From: Sphingobacterium sp.
Lineage (GTDB): Bacteria; Bacteroidota; Bacteroidia; Sphingobacteriales; Sphingobacteriaceae
DNA: 64,000 nucleotides
Reading direction: 5' to 3'
Assembly (NCBI GenBank): GCA_031286695.1
Contig: JAITTY010000021.1
Coordinates: 51,488 to 115,487, forward strand
A program made the position numbers and the translations under genes. The notes below the pieces were generated by a model that was not told the origin of the DNA, did no database searches, and worked only from the letters and a program-made list of their open reading frames with translations. Below are positions 44,435 to 54,266 of this stretch, piece after piece; the first letter of the stretch is position 1; every line of letters starts with the position of its first letter.

Positions 44435-44442
44435 TGTTAGAT

Positions 44443-46452
44443 ATGGACACAAGTAATATGTTGACATTACCTGGAATCTATTGCAATTCCAAGGTAGATT
44501 ATTCGAGATGGAAAACGAGGGAAATTCAGATCGGTGATATCCCCATGGGTGGCGATAATCCCATCCGTATTCAAAGTATGACGACGGTAGATACAATGGA
44601 TACGATGGGCTCAGTTGAGCAGACCATTCGAATGGTTGAGGCGGGCTGCGAATACGTTCGTATTACCGCTCCTAGTATTAAAGAAGCACAAAATTTAGCT
44701 AACATAAAAAATGAACTTCGCAGAAGAGGTTATAAGGTCCCTTTAGTTGCTGATATTCATTTTACACCAAATGCTGCCGAGGTTGCTGCTCGCATCGTCG
44801 AGAAAGTAAGGGTCAATCCCGGTAACTATGCAGACAAGAAGAAGTTTGATCAGTTATCTTATACCGATGCTGAATACAAGCGCGAGTTAGAGCGCATCTA
44901 TCAAAAATTCACTCCACTCGTAAATATCTGTAAGGAAAATGGAACCGCCATGCGTATTGGCACCAACCATGGTTCACTTTCGGATAGGATCATGAGTCAT
45001 TATGGTGACACCCCTGAAGGGATGGTCGAATCTGCCATGGAGTTTATCCGGATGTGTGAAGATCTGAGTTTCTACAATCTCTGTATCTCAATGAAATCAT
45101 CCAACCCGCAGGTCATGGTCAAAGCCTATCGATTGCTGGTCGAAAAAATGGTTTCCGAAAACATGAACTATCCCCTACATCTCGGTGTAACCGAAGCTGG
45201 AGACGGTGAAGATGGTCGTGTAAAATCTGCCGTTGGTATCGGAACACTGTTGGAAGACGGACTGGGCGATACTGTACGTGTATCGTTAACCGAAGAGCCT
45301 GAACGGGAAGCTCCGGTCGCTATAGCACTCGTCAATAGATATAGCAAAAGAAAGGCAAACATCGAGAATCAACCCAAACAAGAGATTGTTCTGCTCTCTC
45401 CGGAGACGCCACATATTCCTTATGCCAGCCAAGAAGTAAATACCTTTATCGGAGGCTCTTTGGTACCAAGGATTGTGGTCGACATTTCTAAAGAAAATCT
45501 GAAAGACGCTCAGATCCTTTCCAAAGTTGGCTATCGCTATGATATCCTATTAGATAAATACCACATGGGTGAGCAGTCTGTAGACTTTGTCTATCTCGCA
45601 GACAATTTGCCGTCCTTTACGATGCCAGCAAATCTGAAGCAAGTATATAACTATAACACCTGGTCAAAACTTACCGATCAAACCAATATCCATCCCCTCT
45701 TTACCTTAGACGAATTCGTAAAATCAGACAATAAGGATAAAGTTCTGAATATGGTCAAAATCAGTAATTCAGATTTATTAACCCCATTGTTTGAATCCTT
45801 ACAGCTAGACAAAACTGTCGTATTCATAGTAGAAACCAATTACTTGCATGGTATGGCAGATCAAAGGCAGTTCTTTCGAAATCTGCAAGAAATCGGCATC
45901 GACAATCCTGTCATTATCAAACGTTCTTATTTGGAAGAAGATTTCTCAGGACCTATTGGTGATTTTATGAATCCCGAAGAACCGATATCAAAAATACAAC
46001 TGTACGCTTCTACAGATCTAGGTGCATTATTAATCGATGGTCTGGGTTCGGGAATCTGGATTGACTCTCCGGCAACAGCCTTGGAAAACATCGCCTCACT
46101 TTCTTTCGGTATCTTACAGGCAACACGATCCAGAATATCCAAAACAGAATATATTTCCTGCCCAAGCTGTGGCAGAACTTTATTTGATTTGCAAGAAACC
46201 ACCCAGATGATCCGAAGCCGCACCAATCACTTAAAAGGCTTAAAAATTGGTATCATGGGCTGTATCGTTAATGGCCCTGGAGAGATGGCCGATGCTGACT
46301 ATGGTTATGTTGGGGCGGGGCCTGATAAAGTGACGCTATATAGAGGTCAGCAGATCGTTAAGAAAAATGTGAGTTCCGCACATGCCTTAGACGAATTGAT
46401 CAAGATCATCCAAGATGATGGACTGTGGATCGAAGAAATACAACAAGACTAG
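44443..46452 (+). CDS. ispG: 4-hydroxy-3-methylbut-2-enyl diphosphate synthase, long form
   Basis: A 669-residue enzyme of the MEP isoprenoid pathway. The TIM-barrel part has GGDNPIRIQSMTTVDT and RITAPSIKEAQNL; the C-terminal Fe-S domain has CPSCGRTLFDLQ and GIMGCIVNGPGEMADADYGYVG, giving the [4Fe-4S] cysteines and the catalytic Glu. A central insertion of about 250 residues (about 300-560) separates the two, as in the plant/Bacteroidota/Chlamydia type; E. coli IspG is about 370 residues. The ATG at 44443 is preferred; a GTG at 44434 overlaps the promoter box. Confidence 0.94.
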   Translation: MDTSNMLTLPGIYCNSKVDYSRWKTREIQIGDIPMGGDNPIRIQSMTTVDTMDTMGSVEQTIRMVEAGCEYVRITAPSIKEAQNLANIKNELRRRGYKVPLVADIHFTPNAAEVAARIVEKVRVNPGNYADKKKFDQLSYTDAEYKRELERIYQKFTPLVNICKENGTAMRIGTNHGSLSDRIMSHYGDTPEGMVESAMEFIRMCEDLSFYNLCISMKSSNPQVMVKAYRLLVEKMVSENMNYPLHLGVTEAGDGEDGRVKSAVGIGTLLEDGLGDTVRVSLTEEPEREAPVAIALVNRYSKRKANIENQPKQEIVLLSPETPHIPYASQEVNTFIGGSLVPRIVVDISKENLKDAQILSKVGYRYDILLDKYHMGEQSVDFVYLADNLPSFTMPANLKQVYNYNTWSKLTDQTNIHPLFTLDEFVKSDNKDKVLNMVKISNSDLLTPLFESLQLDKTVVFIVETNYLHGMADQRQFFRNLQEIGIDNPVIIKRSYLEEDFSGPIGDFMNPEEPISKIQLYASTDLGALLIDGLGSGIWIDSPATALENIASLSFGILQATRSRISKTEYISCPSCGRTLFDLQETTQMIRSRTNHLKGLKIGIMGCIVNGPGEMADADYGYVGAGPDKVTLYRGQQIVKKNVSSAHALDELIKIIQDDGLWIEEIQQD

Positions 46453-46470
46453 AATTAACAAATGAAGCTT

Positions 46471-46520
46471 TACATAAAACAGCAAAGGGAATCAAATGAT
46501 TCCCTTTGCTGTTTTATGTA
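46471..46520. terminator. Bidirectional terminator, 24-bp perfect inverted repeat
   Basis: Bases 46471-46494 are the exact reverse complement of 46497-46520, with only AA between them. It lies between the convergent ispG and T9SS-tail genes. Confidence 0.9.
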
Positions 46521-46572
46521 TACGAGTCAACTTACATGACGAGTTACCTTTTAATCGAAATATGTTACCTTC

Positions 46573-47007
46573 TTATCGAACAGAAAATCTTTTCACCACA
46601 GTTTCTGAACCAGCGACTACGCGTACAAAGTAAAATCCTGTAGTTAATTTTCCGCCATGCTCAAAGGAAAGATTTTGAATTCCTGAATCCAGATTACCAT
46701 TCATTAATTGGAGAATCTCATTGCCCAATGCATCCATTACTTTGATAGACACACTCGACGATTTTGCCAACTTAAAAGAAAGATTTATTTGTTCGGCAAT
46801 AGGATTATAGAAAACCTTCACATTATTGATAAGTTTCTCTGTCTCCTTGATATTGTTGTCTTCTCCGAATGCCTCACTGCCGTCCCAAATATGTTGCGAA
46901 ATAGTATGGTCATAAGGAGACTTTGCATACACCCGAGTCACCCCGCTGCACAATGTCAGTGCGGATAAAAGTGTTAAACAAGCTGCTTTAAGTAGATTTC
47001 TCCCCAT
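46573..47007 (-). CDS. Small secreted protein ending in a T9SS type A sorting domain
   Basis: A 144-residue protein with a Sec signal peptide (cleaved near VYAKS, about residue 29), a short middle (about 30-62), and then a nearly complete type A C-terminal sorting domain (about 63-144: VFYNPIAEQINLSF, VKVMDALGNEI-like strand, GIQNLSFE, GFYFVRVVAG, KRFSVR). Such domains send cargo through the type IX secretion system. There is almost no cargo here, which is unusual. Two promoter-like boxes lie upstream (47047-47054 and 47081-47088). Confidence 0.8.
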   Translation of the reverse strand: MGRNLLKAACLTLLSALTLCSGVTRVYAKSPYDHTISQHIWDGSEAFGEDNNIKETEKLINNVKVFYNPIAEQINLSFKLAKSSSVSIKVMDALGNEILQLMNGNLDSGIQNLSFEHGGKLTTGFYFVRVVAGSETVVKRFSVR

Positions 47008-47080
47008 AGTGTTAAATTAGACTTCAAATACTGGTTACGGTTTAATCAAATATAACGCTAACTATTTGAATTATCAACAA

Positions 47081-47088
47081 CAAAGTTA
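47081..47088 (-). promoter_or_regulatory. -7 promoter box for the T9SS-tail gene
   Basis: TAACTTTG on the minus strand matches TAnnTTTG, 73 bases upstream of the ATG; a second candidate TATATTTG lies at 47047-47054. Confidence 0.45.
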
Positions 47089-47228
47089 GTATTTTGTTTA
47101 AAAGTTTTTCAGCAAATAGATTCATTCTAAGTTTCTTTTAACAAATTTTAACAGCTCTTGCGCATGTCAAATGAAATGCTAAAATTTGGCGCAGGAAATG
47201 TACCTACTTAAAGTACAGGCAAAAAGTA

Positions 47229-47236
47229 TATTTTTG
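47229..47236 (+). promoter_or_regulatory. -7 promoter box for kup
   Basis: TATTTTTG matches TAnnTTTG, 30 bases upstream of the ATG at 47267. Confidence 0.5.
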
Positions 47237-47266
47237 CAGTATATTTTGAAATAAAATAATTGATAA

Positions 47267-49213
47267 ATGGCAGATAACAGTCATCACAACAGTATCAATA
47301 AGGTGAGTTTCGCCGGATTATTGATCAGTTTAGGAATCGTTTTTGGAGATATCGGAACTTCTCCATTGTATGTTTTCAAAGCAATCATGGGACAAGGAGC
47401 CATTCAAAAAGACTTAGTCTTGGGCGGGCTATCCTGTGTTTTTTGGACACTGACGCTCCAGACAACAGTAAAGTATGTTTGGATCACACTCCGGGCGGAC
47501 AATAAGGGTGAAGGCGGTATCCTATCCCTTTATTCATTGGTACGCAAGCGAGCCCCTTGGTTAATATTCCCGGCGATGATCGGTGCAGCGACCTTATTAG
47601 CGGACGGAATGATCACCCCTGCCATCACCATATCCTCGGCTATTGAAGGTTTGGATCTCAAATTCCCAGGATTACCTACAGTACCTATTGTAGTTACTAT
47701 TATTTCCTTATTGTTTATTATTCAACGATTTGGAACATCTGTTGTAGGAAAAGTTTTTGGTCCGTTGATGACAATCTGGTTTACGATCATTGGGGTTATC
47801 GGTTTGTCTCATCTTCACCTTGCACCGGAAGTGATGAAAGCAATCAACCCCTACTATGCTTTCCATATTTTAATTACCTACCCCCATTCATTATTATTGA
47901 TCGGTGCTGTATTTTTATGTACGACTGGTGCCGAAGCTTTGTATTCGGATATGGGACACTGTGGTAAAAACAATATCCGCATCAGCTGGATCTACGTAAA
48001 AATCACACTTATACTAAATTATTTCGGACAAGGAGCCTGGCTATTAACACAGGAAGGACGTGTCCTTGGTGGCGAAAATCCCTTCTACTCAATTATGCCT
48101 GATTGGTTTATCGGTTACGGTATCGCCATCGCGACAATTGCAGCGGTCATCGCCAGTCAAGCCATGATATCCGGATCTTATACCCTAATTTCGGAAGCAG
48201 TCCGTTTGAATATATGGCCTAAGGTGGCTATCCGCTACCCAAGCGAACATAAAGGACAGTTGTATGTACCATCCATCAATTTAATTTTATGGGTCGGCTG
48301 TATGATTGTCATCTGGGTTTTTGAAGAATCAAGCCGAATGGATGCAGCCTATGGTCTCGCGATCAATTTAACGGTATTGATGACAACAATCTTAATGGGA
48401 TACTTCCTCGCCATGAAAAAAGTCAACCGTGTACTTATTGCAGTATTTTTGGTCGCTTATTTTGTTATTGAATTAACGTTCTTAATAGGAAATGGTGTCA
48501 AAATAGCCCATGGTGGTTGGTTAACCCTTTTGCTTGCCACGGCGTTATTTGGAACAATGTATTGCTGGTATACGGCACGAAAAATTAAAAATCGCTTCGT
48601 TAACTTCATCAATATCAATAAATACTACCCCATTATCTCCGAATTGAGCGAGGACAAATCGGTTCCTCCTTATGCATCGCATTTGGTATATCTGACAAGT
48701 GCAAATTTCAAATCCGAGATAGAGGCTAAAATTATTTATTCAATTATTAATAAAAAACCGAAACGTGCGGATGTATATTGGCTCGTCCACGTTGATGTAA
48801 TGGATCATCCACATACAAAAGAATATTCGATCGATCAGCTTATCCCGGGCAAATTAATACGGGTTGATTTTAAACTTGGCTTTAGAGAAGAACAGCGCAT
48901 CAGTCTACTGTTCAGAAAAGTAGTTGAGGAAATGGTAAAAAAAGGCGAAATTGACATTACAAGTCAATACGACACTTTACGTAAACACAATATCCCCGGC
49001 GACTTTAAATTTGTTGTTTTGGAAAAAGTACTCTCCAAAACCAATCAGATGACATGGATAGAAAAGGTTATTATGGACATCTATGGCTACCTCAAGAAAA
49101 TGAGTTTATCCGAAGAAAAAGGATTCGGATTGGATTCTAGCTTTGTTACAATTGAGCGTGTTCCGCTCAATTTTCCACAAACTTCAGAGGTTCATCTCAT
49201 ACGTAAAGATTAA
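47267..49213 (+). CDS. kup: KUP-family potassium uptake protein
   Basis: A 648-residue inner-membrane transporter with about 12 TM helices (residues 10-450) and a cytoplasmic C-terminal domain. The family signature GDIGTSPLYVFK lies near residue 29, with DNKGEGGILSLYSL and FGQGAWLL further on. It brings in K+ with protons. The gene is single, with its own promoter box and terminator. Confidence 0.95.
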   Translation: MADNSHHNSINKVSFAGLLISLGIVFGDIGTSPLYVFKAIMGQGAIQKDLVLGGLSCVFWTLTLQTTVKYVWITLRADNKGEGGILSLYSLVRKRAPWLIFPAMIGAATLLADGMITPAITISSAIEGLDLKFPGLPTVPIVVTIISLLFIIQRFGTSVVGKVFGPLMTIWFTIIGVIGLSHLHLAPEVMKAINPYYAFHILITYPHSLLLIGAVFLCTTGAEALYSDMGHCGKNNIRISWIYVKITLILNYFGQGAWLLTQEGRVLGGENPFYSIMPDWFIGYGIAIATIAAVIASQAMISGSYTLISEAVRLNIWPKVAIRYPSEHKGQLYVPSINLILWVGCMIVIWVFEESSRMDAAYGLAINLTVLMTTILMGYFLAMKKVNRVLIAVFLVAYFVIELTFLIGNGVKIAHGGWLTLLLATALFGTMYCWYTARKIKNRFVNFININKYYPIISELSEDKSVPPYASHLVYLTSANFKSEIEAKIIYSIINKKPKRADVYWLVHVDVMDHPHTKEYSIDQLIPGKLIRVDFKLGFREEQRISLLFRKVVEEMVKKGEIDITSQYDTLRKHNIPGDFKFVVLEKVLSKTNQMTWIEKVIMDIYGYLKKMSLSEEKGFGLDSSFVTIERVPLNFPQTSEVHLIRKD

Positions 49214-49239
49214 TACCCTTCAAAAGATTTGTATTCCTC

Positions 49240-49268
49240 AAGGTGATGCTAAAGCATCACCTTTTTTA
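49240..49268 (+). terminator. Terminator of kup
   Basis: An 11-bp stem (AAGGTGATGCT with AGCATCACCTT) with a 2-base loop is followed by six T. Confidence 0.88.
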
Positions 49269-49284
49269 TTCAATAGAATTGCAT

Positions 49285-49292
49285 TACTTTTG
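49285..49292 (+). promoter_or_regulatory. -7 promoter box for rlmF
   Basis: TACTTTTG matches TAnnTTTG, 16 bases upstream of the rlmF ATG and directly behind the kup terminator. Confidence 0.55.
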
Positions 49293-49308
49293 TTGCAAAT
49301 AATACATC

Positions 49309-50220
49309 ATGGCAGACGCTAATCCAAAAAAGAAATTACATCCTAGAAATAGACATCTCGATAACTACAATTTTGAAGAATTGAGCAAAGTGGAACCTTC
49401 GCTCAAAGATTATGTTATAGAAAATGCTTATAAAGTAAAATCCATCGATTTTAACAATCCCGATGCTGTTAAAACGTTAAACAAGGCACTTCTAAAAAAA
49501 TATTACCACATTCAACATTGGGATATCCCAAAAGAGAATCTTTGTCCTCCTATTCCGGGCCGTGCAGATTATATTCATTATATCGCCGATGTCCTTGCTA
49601 GAGACAATAATGGCGAAATTCCAAAAGGTGGAAATATACACGTCCTAGATGTTGGTGTTGGTGCAAATTGTATTTATCCTATCATCGGGCATCAGGAATA
49701 TGGATGGAGCTTTGTAGGGTCTGAAATTATCAAGAGCGCATACAAAAATGCGATCGAGATTACACGGACAAATATGAGCTTAAAAAAGAGCATACAAATC
49801 CGTCTCCAAAATAATCCGAAAGCCATATTTAAAGATATTATCCTTCCTGGTGAGAAATATGACGTGGTGATCTGTAACCCACCATTTTTTAGCTCTCAAA
49901 CCGAAGCTTTACAACAGTCCATCCGTAAAACTACAGGCATTAAAGACGCTAAAATAGACGAAAAACCGGTGACACAAGCGTTTTCTGGACAGGGAAGCGA
50001 ATTGTGGTGCGATGGTGGCGAGAAAGCTTTCTTGTCACGCATGATCTTTGAAAGCCAATTTCACAAAGATCAGGTAAAATGGTTCACTACATTAGTTGCC
50101 CATCGTGAAGATATTCGTTTTCTGCAACACAAACTAAAGAAAATAAATGTAAAAGAGACCGAAGTGATCCGCATGGAACAAGGCAATAAGGTAAGCCGGA
50201 TCCTTTTATGGAGATTCTAA
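49309..50220 (+). CDS. rlmF: 23S rRNA (adenine(1618)-N(6))-methyltransferase
   Basis: A 303-residue methyltransferase with the family N-terminus (LHPRNRHLDNYNFEEL), the SAM-binding HVLDVGVGANCIYP (about 111-124) and the N6-adenine catalytic motif NPPF at 190-193. The C-terminal part KVSRILLWRF is also conserved. It methylates A1618 of 23S rRNA. Single gene between two hairpin terminators. Confidence 0.93.
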   Translation: MADANPKKKLHPRNRHLDNYNFEELSKVEPSLKDYVIENAYKVKSIDFNNPDAVKTLNKALLKKYYHIQHWDIPKENLCPPIPGRADYIHYIADVLARDNNGEIPKGGNIHVLDVGVGANCIYPIIGHQEYGWSFVGSEIIKSAYKNAIEITRTNMSLKKSIQIRLQNNPKAIFKDIILPGEKYDVVICNPPFFSSQTEALQQSIRKTTGIKDAKIDEKPVTQAFSGQGSELWCDGGEKAFLSRMIFESQFHKDQVKWFTTLVAHREDIRFLQHKLKKINVKETEVIRMEQGNKVSRILLWRF

Positions 50221-50236
50221 TAAGTCCATGATATTC

Positions 50237-50274
50237 AAAAAAGGAGCTATCTTTTATCAGATAGCTCCTTTTCT
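50237..50274. terminator. Bidirectional terminator between rlmF and the permease gene
   Basis: A 14-bp stem (50239-50252 with 50259-50272) has a 6-base loop and A/T tails on both sides, between convergent genes. Confidence 0.88.
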
Positions 50275-50304
50275 TTGATCCATTATTTACGACGCTTCCC
50301 TATA

Positions 50305-51999
50305 CTATGCCTGCGCCTGTTTATTTAACTTTGAATGTTTATAGCCATACATAAAATACACAGCCAATCCAATCACCAGCCAGATCACAAATATTATCCA
50401 GTTACTTGCACCCAATTCCGTCATCAAATACAAATTGATCAGGATACCTATGACAGGCAATAAGGAAAAGTTCATTTTAAAGCTATAAATACCCAGTCCA
50501 AGCCAGGTTAACCAAAATATAATGACCAACATTTTATGTTCTATAATTTCAAGGATGGAAAGCGATTTCCACTCCTGTATCGTCTCTTGTGCATAGATAA
50601 AAATGAACACAATAGCGATCAGTAGCCCTGCACCAACTAAATACTTACCATTGATGTAAGGAACTTTAAATTTGGATTTTGCAGATAAACCCGAATAATC
50701 CATATACAATACACCGGCACAAACAAGGATGAAGGCAAAAAAGGTACCGACGCTCGTTAGATCAACAAAGAAGTCCATTTTAAAAAATAACGAAGGGATA
50801 GCAACCACCAAACCTGTTACAATAGTCGCAAAAGAAGGCGTTTTATATTTCGGGTGGATCGTCGCAAATTTCTTCCACAACAAGCCATCCCGACTCATCG
50901 TCATCCAAATTCTTGGTTGAGCCAATTGATAAACCAGCAAGGCGCTAGTAATAGCAATCACGGAGGTCACGGATATAATTCCGGCCATATGGTCAAAGCC
51001 GACATATTTAAACACAAAAGCAAGCGGATCCTTTACATTTAATTCGGTATAGTTAACCATCCCCGTCAATACCAAGGTAATAGCAACATACAATACAGTA
51101 CAAATCAACAGACAATAGATCATCGCCTTAGGTAGATCGCGTTGTGGGTTTTTACACTCTTCCGCAGTTGTGGAGATCGAATCAAAGCCAATAAAAGCAA
51201 AGAAAACGGCAGCTACACTTCCGAGTACACCTTTGAGTCCATTCGGTGCAAAAGGTGTCCAATTTTCGGGTTTGATAAAAAAGATACCGCCAAAAATTAC
51301 CGCCAGAATAATCGCCACCTTGATCATCACCATGATCATACTCGCTTTCTGGGACTCCTTGATTCCGATATAAACCAACCAAGTGACCAAAAATGTAATG
51401 ACACCTGCTGGTAAATCGAAAATAATAGGCAGTCCTCCAATTCGTGGCGCACTATTAAAAGCATCAAGACCATGCTGGTCGATTGCGGTCAGGGCAGCCG
51501 CGCCATGTTGGTTCATCTTGTCTACAGCATCGTACGCATAGCCTGGGGCCATAGATAACCAAGCCGGTATATGAAGACCAAAGCCCTCCAGCATGGAGAC
51601 AAAATACTGCGACCATGAAATAGCGATAACCGTATTGGAAACAGCATACTCTAGGACCAATGCCCAACCTATAATCCATGCAAACAACTCACCAAAAGCC
51701 ACATATGCATACGTATATGCCGATCCCGAAACCGGAACTGTACTGGCAAATTGGGCGTAGGCCAATGCCGTAAAAACACAGGCAAAAGCCGTAAAAACAA
51801 AGAGAAGTGACACTGCCGGCCCACCTTCATAACTCGCCAATCCAATTGTGCTAAAGATTCCAGCCCCTACAATAGCGGCGATACCCAACGAAACCAGATC
51901 TGTTACCCCCAATACCTTTGCAAGGCCTGTCCCCCCCTCTTTTTGAGTGTCATGCAGAATCTGATCAACACTTTTCTTCCGAAAAAGTCTATGTGACAT
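50305..51999 (-). CDS. APC-family amino-acid permease
   Basis: A 564-residue inner-membrane protein with about 12-14 TM helices. The unwound TM1 motif GAGIFSTIGLAS, the TM3 region STVPVSGSAYTYAYVAFGELFAW (read in parts) and the IGFDSISTTAEECKNPQRDLPKA segment match the cationic-amino-acid (YfnA/CAT) branch of APC. A longer loop between TM4 and TM5 (about 150-190) is present. The substrate is not certain. It is transcribed alone. Confidence 0.88.
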   Translation of the reverse strand: MSHRLFRKKSVDQILHDTQKEGGTGLAKVLGVTDLVSLGIAAIVGAGIFSTIGLASYEGGPAVSLLFVFTAFACVFTALAYAQFASTVPVSGSAYTYAYVAFGELFAWIIGWALVLEYAVSNTVIAISWSQYFVSMLEGFGLHIPAWLSMAPGYAYDAVDKMNQHGAAALTAIDQHGLDAFNSAPRIGGLPIIFDLPAGVITFLVTWLVYIGIKESQKASMIMVMIKVAIILAVIFGGIFFIKPENWTPFAPNGLKGVLGSVAAVFFAFIGFDSISTTAEECKNPQRDLPKAMIYCLLICTVLYVAITLVLTGMVNYTELNVKDPLAFVFKYVGFDHMAGIISVTSVIAITSALLVYQLAQPRIWMTMSRDGLLWKKFATIHPKYKTPSFATIVTGLVVAIPSLFFKMDFFVDLTSVGTFFAFILVCAGVLYMDYSGLSAKSKFKVPYINGKYLVGAGLLIAIVFIFIYAQETIQEWKSLSILEIIEHKMLVIIFWLTWLGLGIYSFKMNFSLLPVIGILINLYLMTELGASNWIIFVIWLVIGLAVYFMYGYKHSKLNKQAQA

Positions 52000-52079
52000 G
52001 TAAAATTAGTTTTTGATACTTAAAATTATGCGAAAATAAATATTTTCAAGGTCTTATACTATTGGTATTTTCTGATAGA

Positions 52080-52763
52080 CTAATTAAAGTCCACCAACTC
52101 ATATTGAATATACTGGTAAATTTCTTGATAATCGGCCATCTCTGTATGCAGATAGGAAATCAACTGTTCTGTCAGTAGCTGTCTTTGCTCGGATGAAACT
52201 TCAAATTGCCACAATCGCTTACAAATATTGAAAAGTGCACCAGCAATTTTTTCCACCTGTGCATAGTCATAAATATATTCCCACTCAATAAACTGATGAT
52301 AAAATTTTTCAAACTTAGGAATATCATCCAGCTGATTTATTTTCAAAAACTTCCGCATAGCATCTTCGTCCACATGGGTCAAAGCAGCATAGAATTTATC
52401 AATCGAAACAGCTTTGTTTTGTGTTAGGATATGATCTAGCAATAGCTCCAACGCTATATGGCCCATAAAAGACGGCCGGATAGGCAGTCCCACTAAACTA
52501 GACTGTATTTTTAATTTCAGTTGATGTGTATGATGAAAAAAATAAGGTGAATTGTGAAACAGGCGATCGACCTCGATATGACGGTTCCAGCCTATATACA
52601 ATTGTTCTAGTAAAGGATTGTCCAAGAGCTCATCTTCATACTGGCGTGGTTTTAGCATAAAGGATTTATCAGCATTTTTTAATAGATCGGGTAACAATCC
52701 GCCCACAATACGTTCGGGATTGGTTGCAAACCGCTCAAAATAGAAATGTGATAAAAAATTCAT
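52080..52763 (-). CDS. Acyl-carrier-protein phosphodiesterase family protein (DUF479/AcpH-like)
   Basis: A 227-residue helical protein starting MNFLSHFYFE, with the family motifs GGLLPDLLKN, GWNRHIEVDRLFHNSPYF and GHIALELLLDHIL that hold the His/Asp metal ligands of this HD-like fold. E. coli AcpH removes the phosphopantetheine arm from ACP. The activity is not proven for Bacteroidota homologues. It is divergent from tyrS. Confidence 0.82.
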   Translation of the reverse strand: MNFLSHFYFERFATNPERIVGGLLPDLLKNADKSFMLKPRQYEDELLDNPLLEQLYIGWNRHIEVDRLFHNSPYFFHHTHQLKLKIQSSLVGLPIRPSFMGHIALELLLDHILTQNKAVSIDKFYAALTHVDEDAMRKFLKINQLDDIPKFEKFYHQFIEWEYIYDYAQVEKIAGALFNICKRLWQFEVSSEQRQLLTEQLISYLHTEMADYQEIYQYIQYELVDFN

Positions 52764-52823
52764 ACCAGCTTATTAGCGTGTGCTTTTATACGGAATTATT
52801 CGCTCAATATACGCTTAATCTCC

Positions 52824-52831
52824 TATCTTTG
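52824..52831 (+). promoter_or_regulatory. -7 promoter box for tyrS
   Basis: TATCTTTG is a canonical TAnnTTTG box, 35 bases upstream of the tyrS ATG. Confidence 0.6.
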
Positions 52832-52866
52832 CATCTTGTAAATTAAAAAATTAAATCCATTTAACA

Positions 52867-54150
52867 ATGAGCTTTGTAGAAGAATTACGTTGGAGAGGCA
52901 TGTTACAAGACATTATGCCAGGAACTGAAGACTTACTAAATAAAGAAAAAGTCGCTGGTTATATCGGTTTTGACCCCACAGGAGACTCTCTACACGTAGG
53001 ACACTTGACTCAAATCATGACGTTGATCCACTTCCAAAATGCAGGCCACAAACCAGTTGCCCTGGTTGGAGGAGCAACAGGAATGATCGGAGACCCTTCT
53101 TTCAAATCTGCAGAGCGTAACTTGTTGGACGAAGCTACCCTACAACATAATGTAGCTTGTCTGAAAAAACAGTTAGGCAAATTTCTTGAATTTGGAGAAG
53201 GTGAAAATGACGCCCAAATGGTTAATAATTACGACTGGTTCAAAGATTTTAAATTTTTGGATTTTATTCGTGATATCGGTAAAATGATTACCGTTAACTA
53301 TATGATGGCAAAAGATTCTGTAAAAAAACGTCTGGAAGGCGACAATGGTCTTTCTTTTACGGAATTTACCTATCAATTGATTCAAGGGTATGACTTCTAC
53401 TACCTTTGGAAGCACCACAACTGTAAAGTTCAAATGGGTGGCTCCGATCAATGGGGTAACATCGTTACGGGAAGCGAAATGATCCGTCGTCAGGATCAAG
53501 GAACAGCCTATGCCATCACGACACAATTAATCAAAAAAGCCGATGGGCAGAAATTTGGAAAGACCGAATCTGGTGCTGTATGGTTAGATCCAAAGAAAAC
53601 TTCTCCGTATAAATATTATCAATTTTGGTTGAATACGTCAGATGATGATGCGAAAAACTGGATCAAAATCTTTACGTTAAAACCTCAGGAAGAAATTGAG
53701 TCCATCATTGTAGAACATGATGCAGCACCACACTTACGTTTAGTCCAAAAAGCACTGGCAAAAGATATTACCATTCGTACCCACTCCGAAGAAGCATACG
53801 AAACTGCCATCAAAACTTCTGAATTTCTTTTTGGTAACGGTTCTTTAGAGTTCTTGAACAACCTAGATCATGATGCTGTTTTGGAGGTGTTTGAAGGTAT
53901 TCCGCAGTTTCAGATCGCTAAAGCTGAACTGGCGGCTGGTATCAATATCCTTGATTTACTTGCTGTTCAGACCCAGGTATTCCCATCCAAAGGTGAAGCT
54001 CGTAAAATGCTTCAGGGCGGCGGTGTTTCGATCAACCGAGAAAAAGTAACTGATATTGAAGAGTCGATTACGGAGAATCACCTTGTAAACAATAAATATA
54101 TTGTTGCACAACGCGGTAAAAAGAATTACTACTTGATAATCGCAGATTAA
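52867..54150 (+). CDS. tyrS: Tyrosyl-tRNA synthetase
   Basis: A 427-residue class I synthetase. The HIGH-type motif is HVGH at 43-46, the tyrosine-binding QGYDFYYL and the [11 protein letters not shown] motif follow, and KFGKT is the KMSKS-type loop (about 228-232). A C-terminal S4-like RNA-binding domain (about 365-425) is present. It charges tRNA-Tyr. Canonical promoter upstream and strong terminator downstream. Confidence 0.97.
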   Translation: MSFVEELRWRGMLQDIMPGTEDLLNKEKVAGYIGFDPTGDSLHVGHLTQIMTLIHFQNAGHKPVALVGGATGMIGDPSFKSAERNLLDEATLQHNVACLKKQLGKFLEFGEGENDAQMVNNYDWFKDFKFLDFIRDIGKMITVNYMMAKDSVKKRLEGDNGLSFTEFTYQLIQGYDFYYLWKHHNCKVQMGGSDQWGNIVTGSEMIRRQDQGTAYAITTQLIKKADGQKFGKTESGAVWLDPKKTSPYKYYQFWLNTSDDDAKNWIKIFTLKPQEEIESIIVEHDAAPHLRLVQKALAKDITIRTHSEEAYETAIKTSEFLFGNGSLEFLNNLDHDAVLEVFEGIPQFQIAKAELAAGINILDLLAVQTQVFPSKGEARKMLQGGGVSINREKVTDIEESITENHLVNNKYIVAQRGKKNYYLIIAD

Positions 54151-54187
54151 TGATCAGCAGTATCCTGATTTAATAATCCATAACTAT

Positions 54188-54226
54188 AAAAAAGTCCCTT
54201 TTAAACAAATCAAAAGGGACTTTTTT
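54188..54226. terminator. Bidirectional terminator after tyrS
   Basis: A 15-bp stem (54188-54202 with 54212-54226) with a 9-base loop has A/T tails, between the convergent tyrS and GNAT genes. Confidence 0.87.
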
Positions 54227-54266
54227 ATGCAGCCAGCTGCCATTCTTCTACAGCTGCAACCATTGA

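Noticed and set aside
44434-44442. GTG start for ispG at 44434
   Set aside because: The GTG begins at the last base of the TAACTTTG box, so it would lie upstream of the expected transcription start; the ATG at 44443 fits better.
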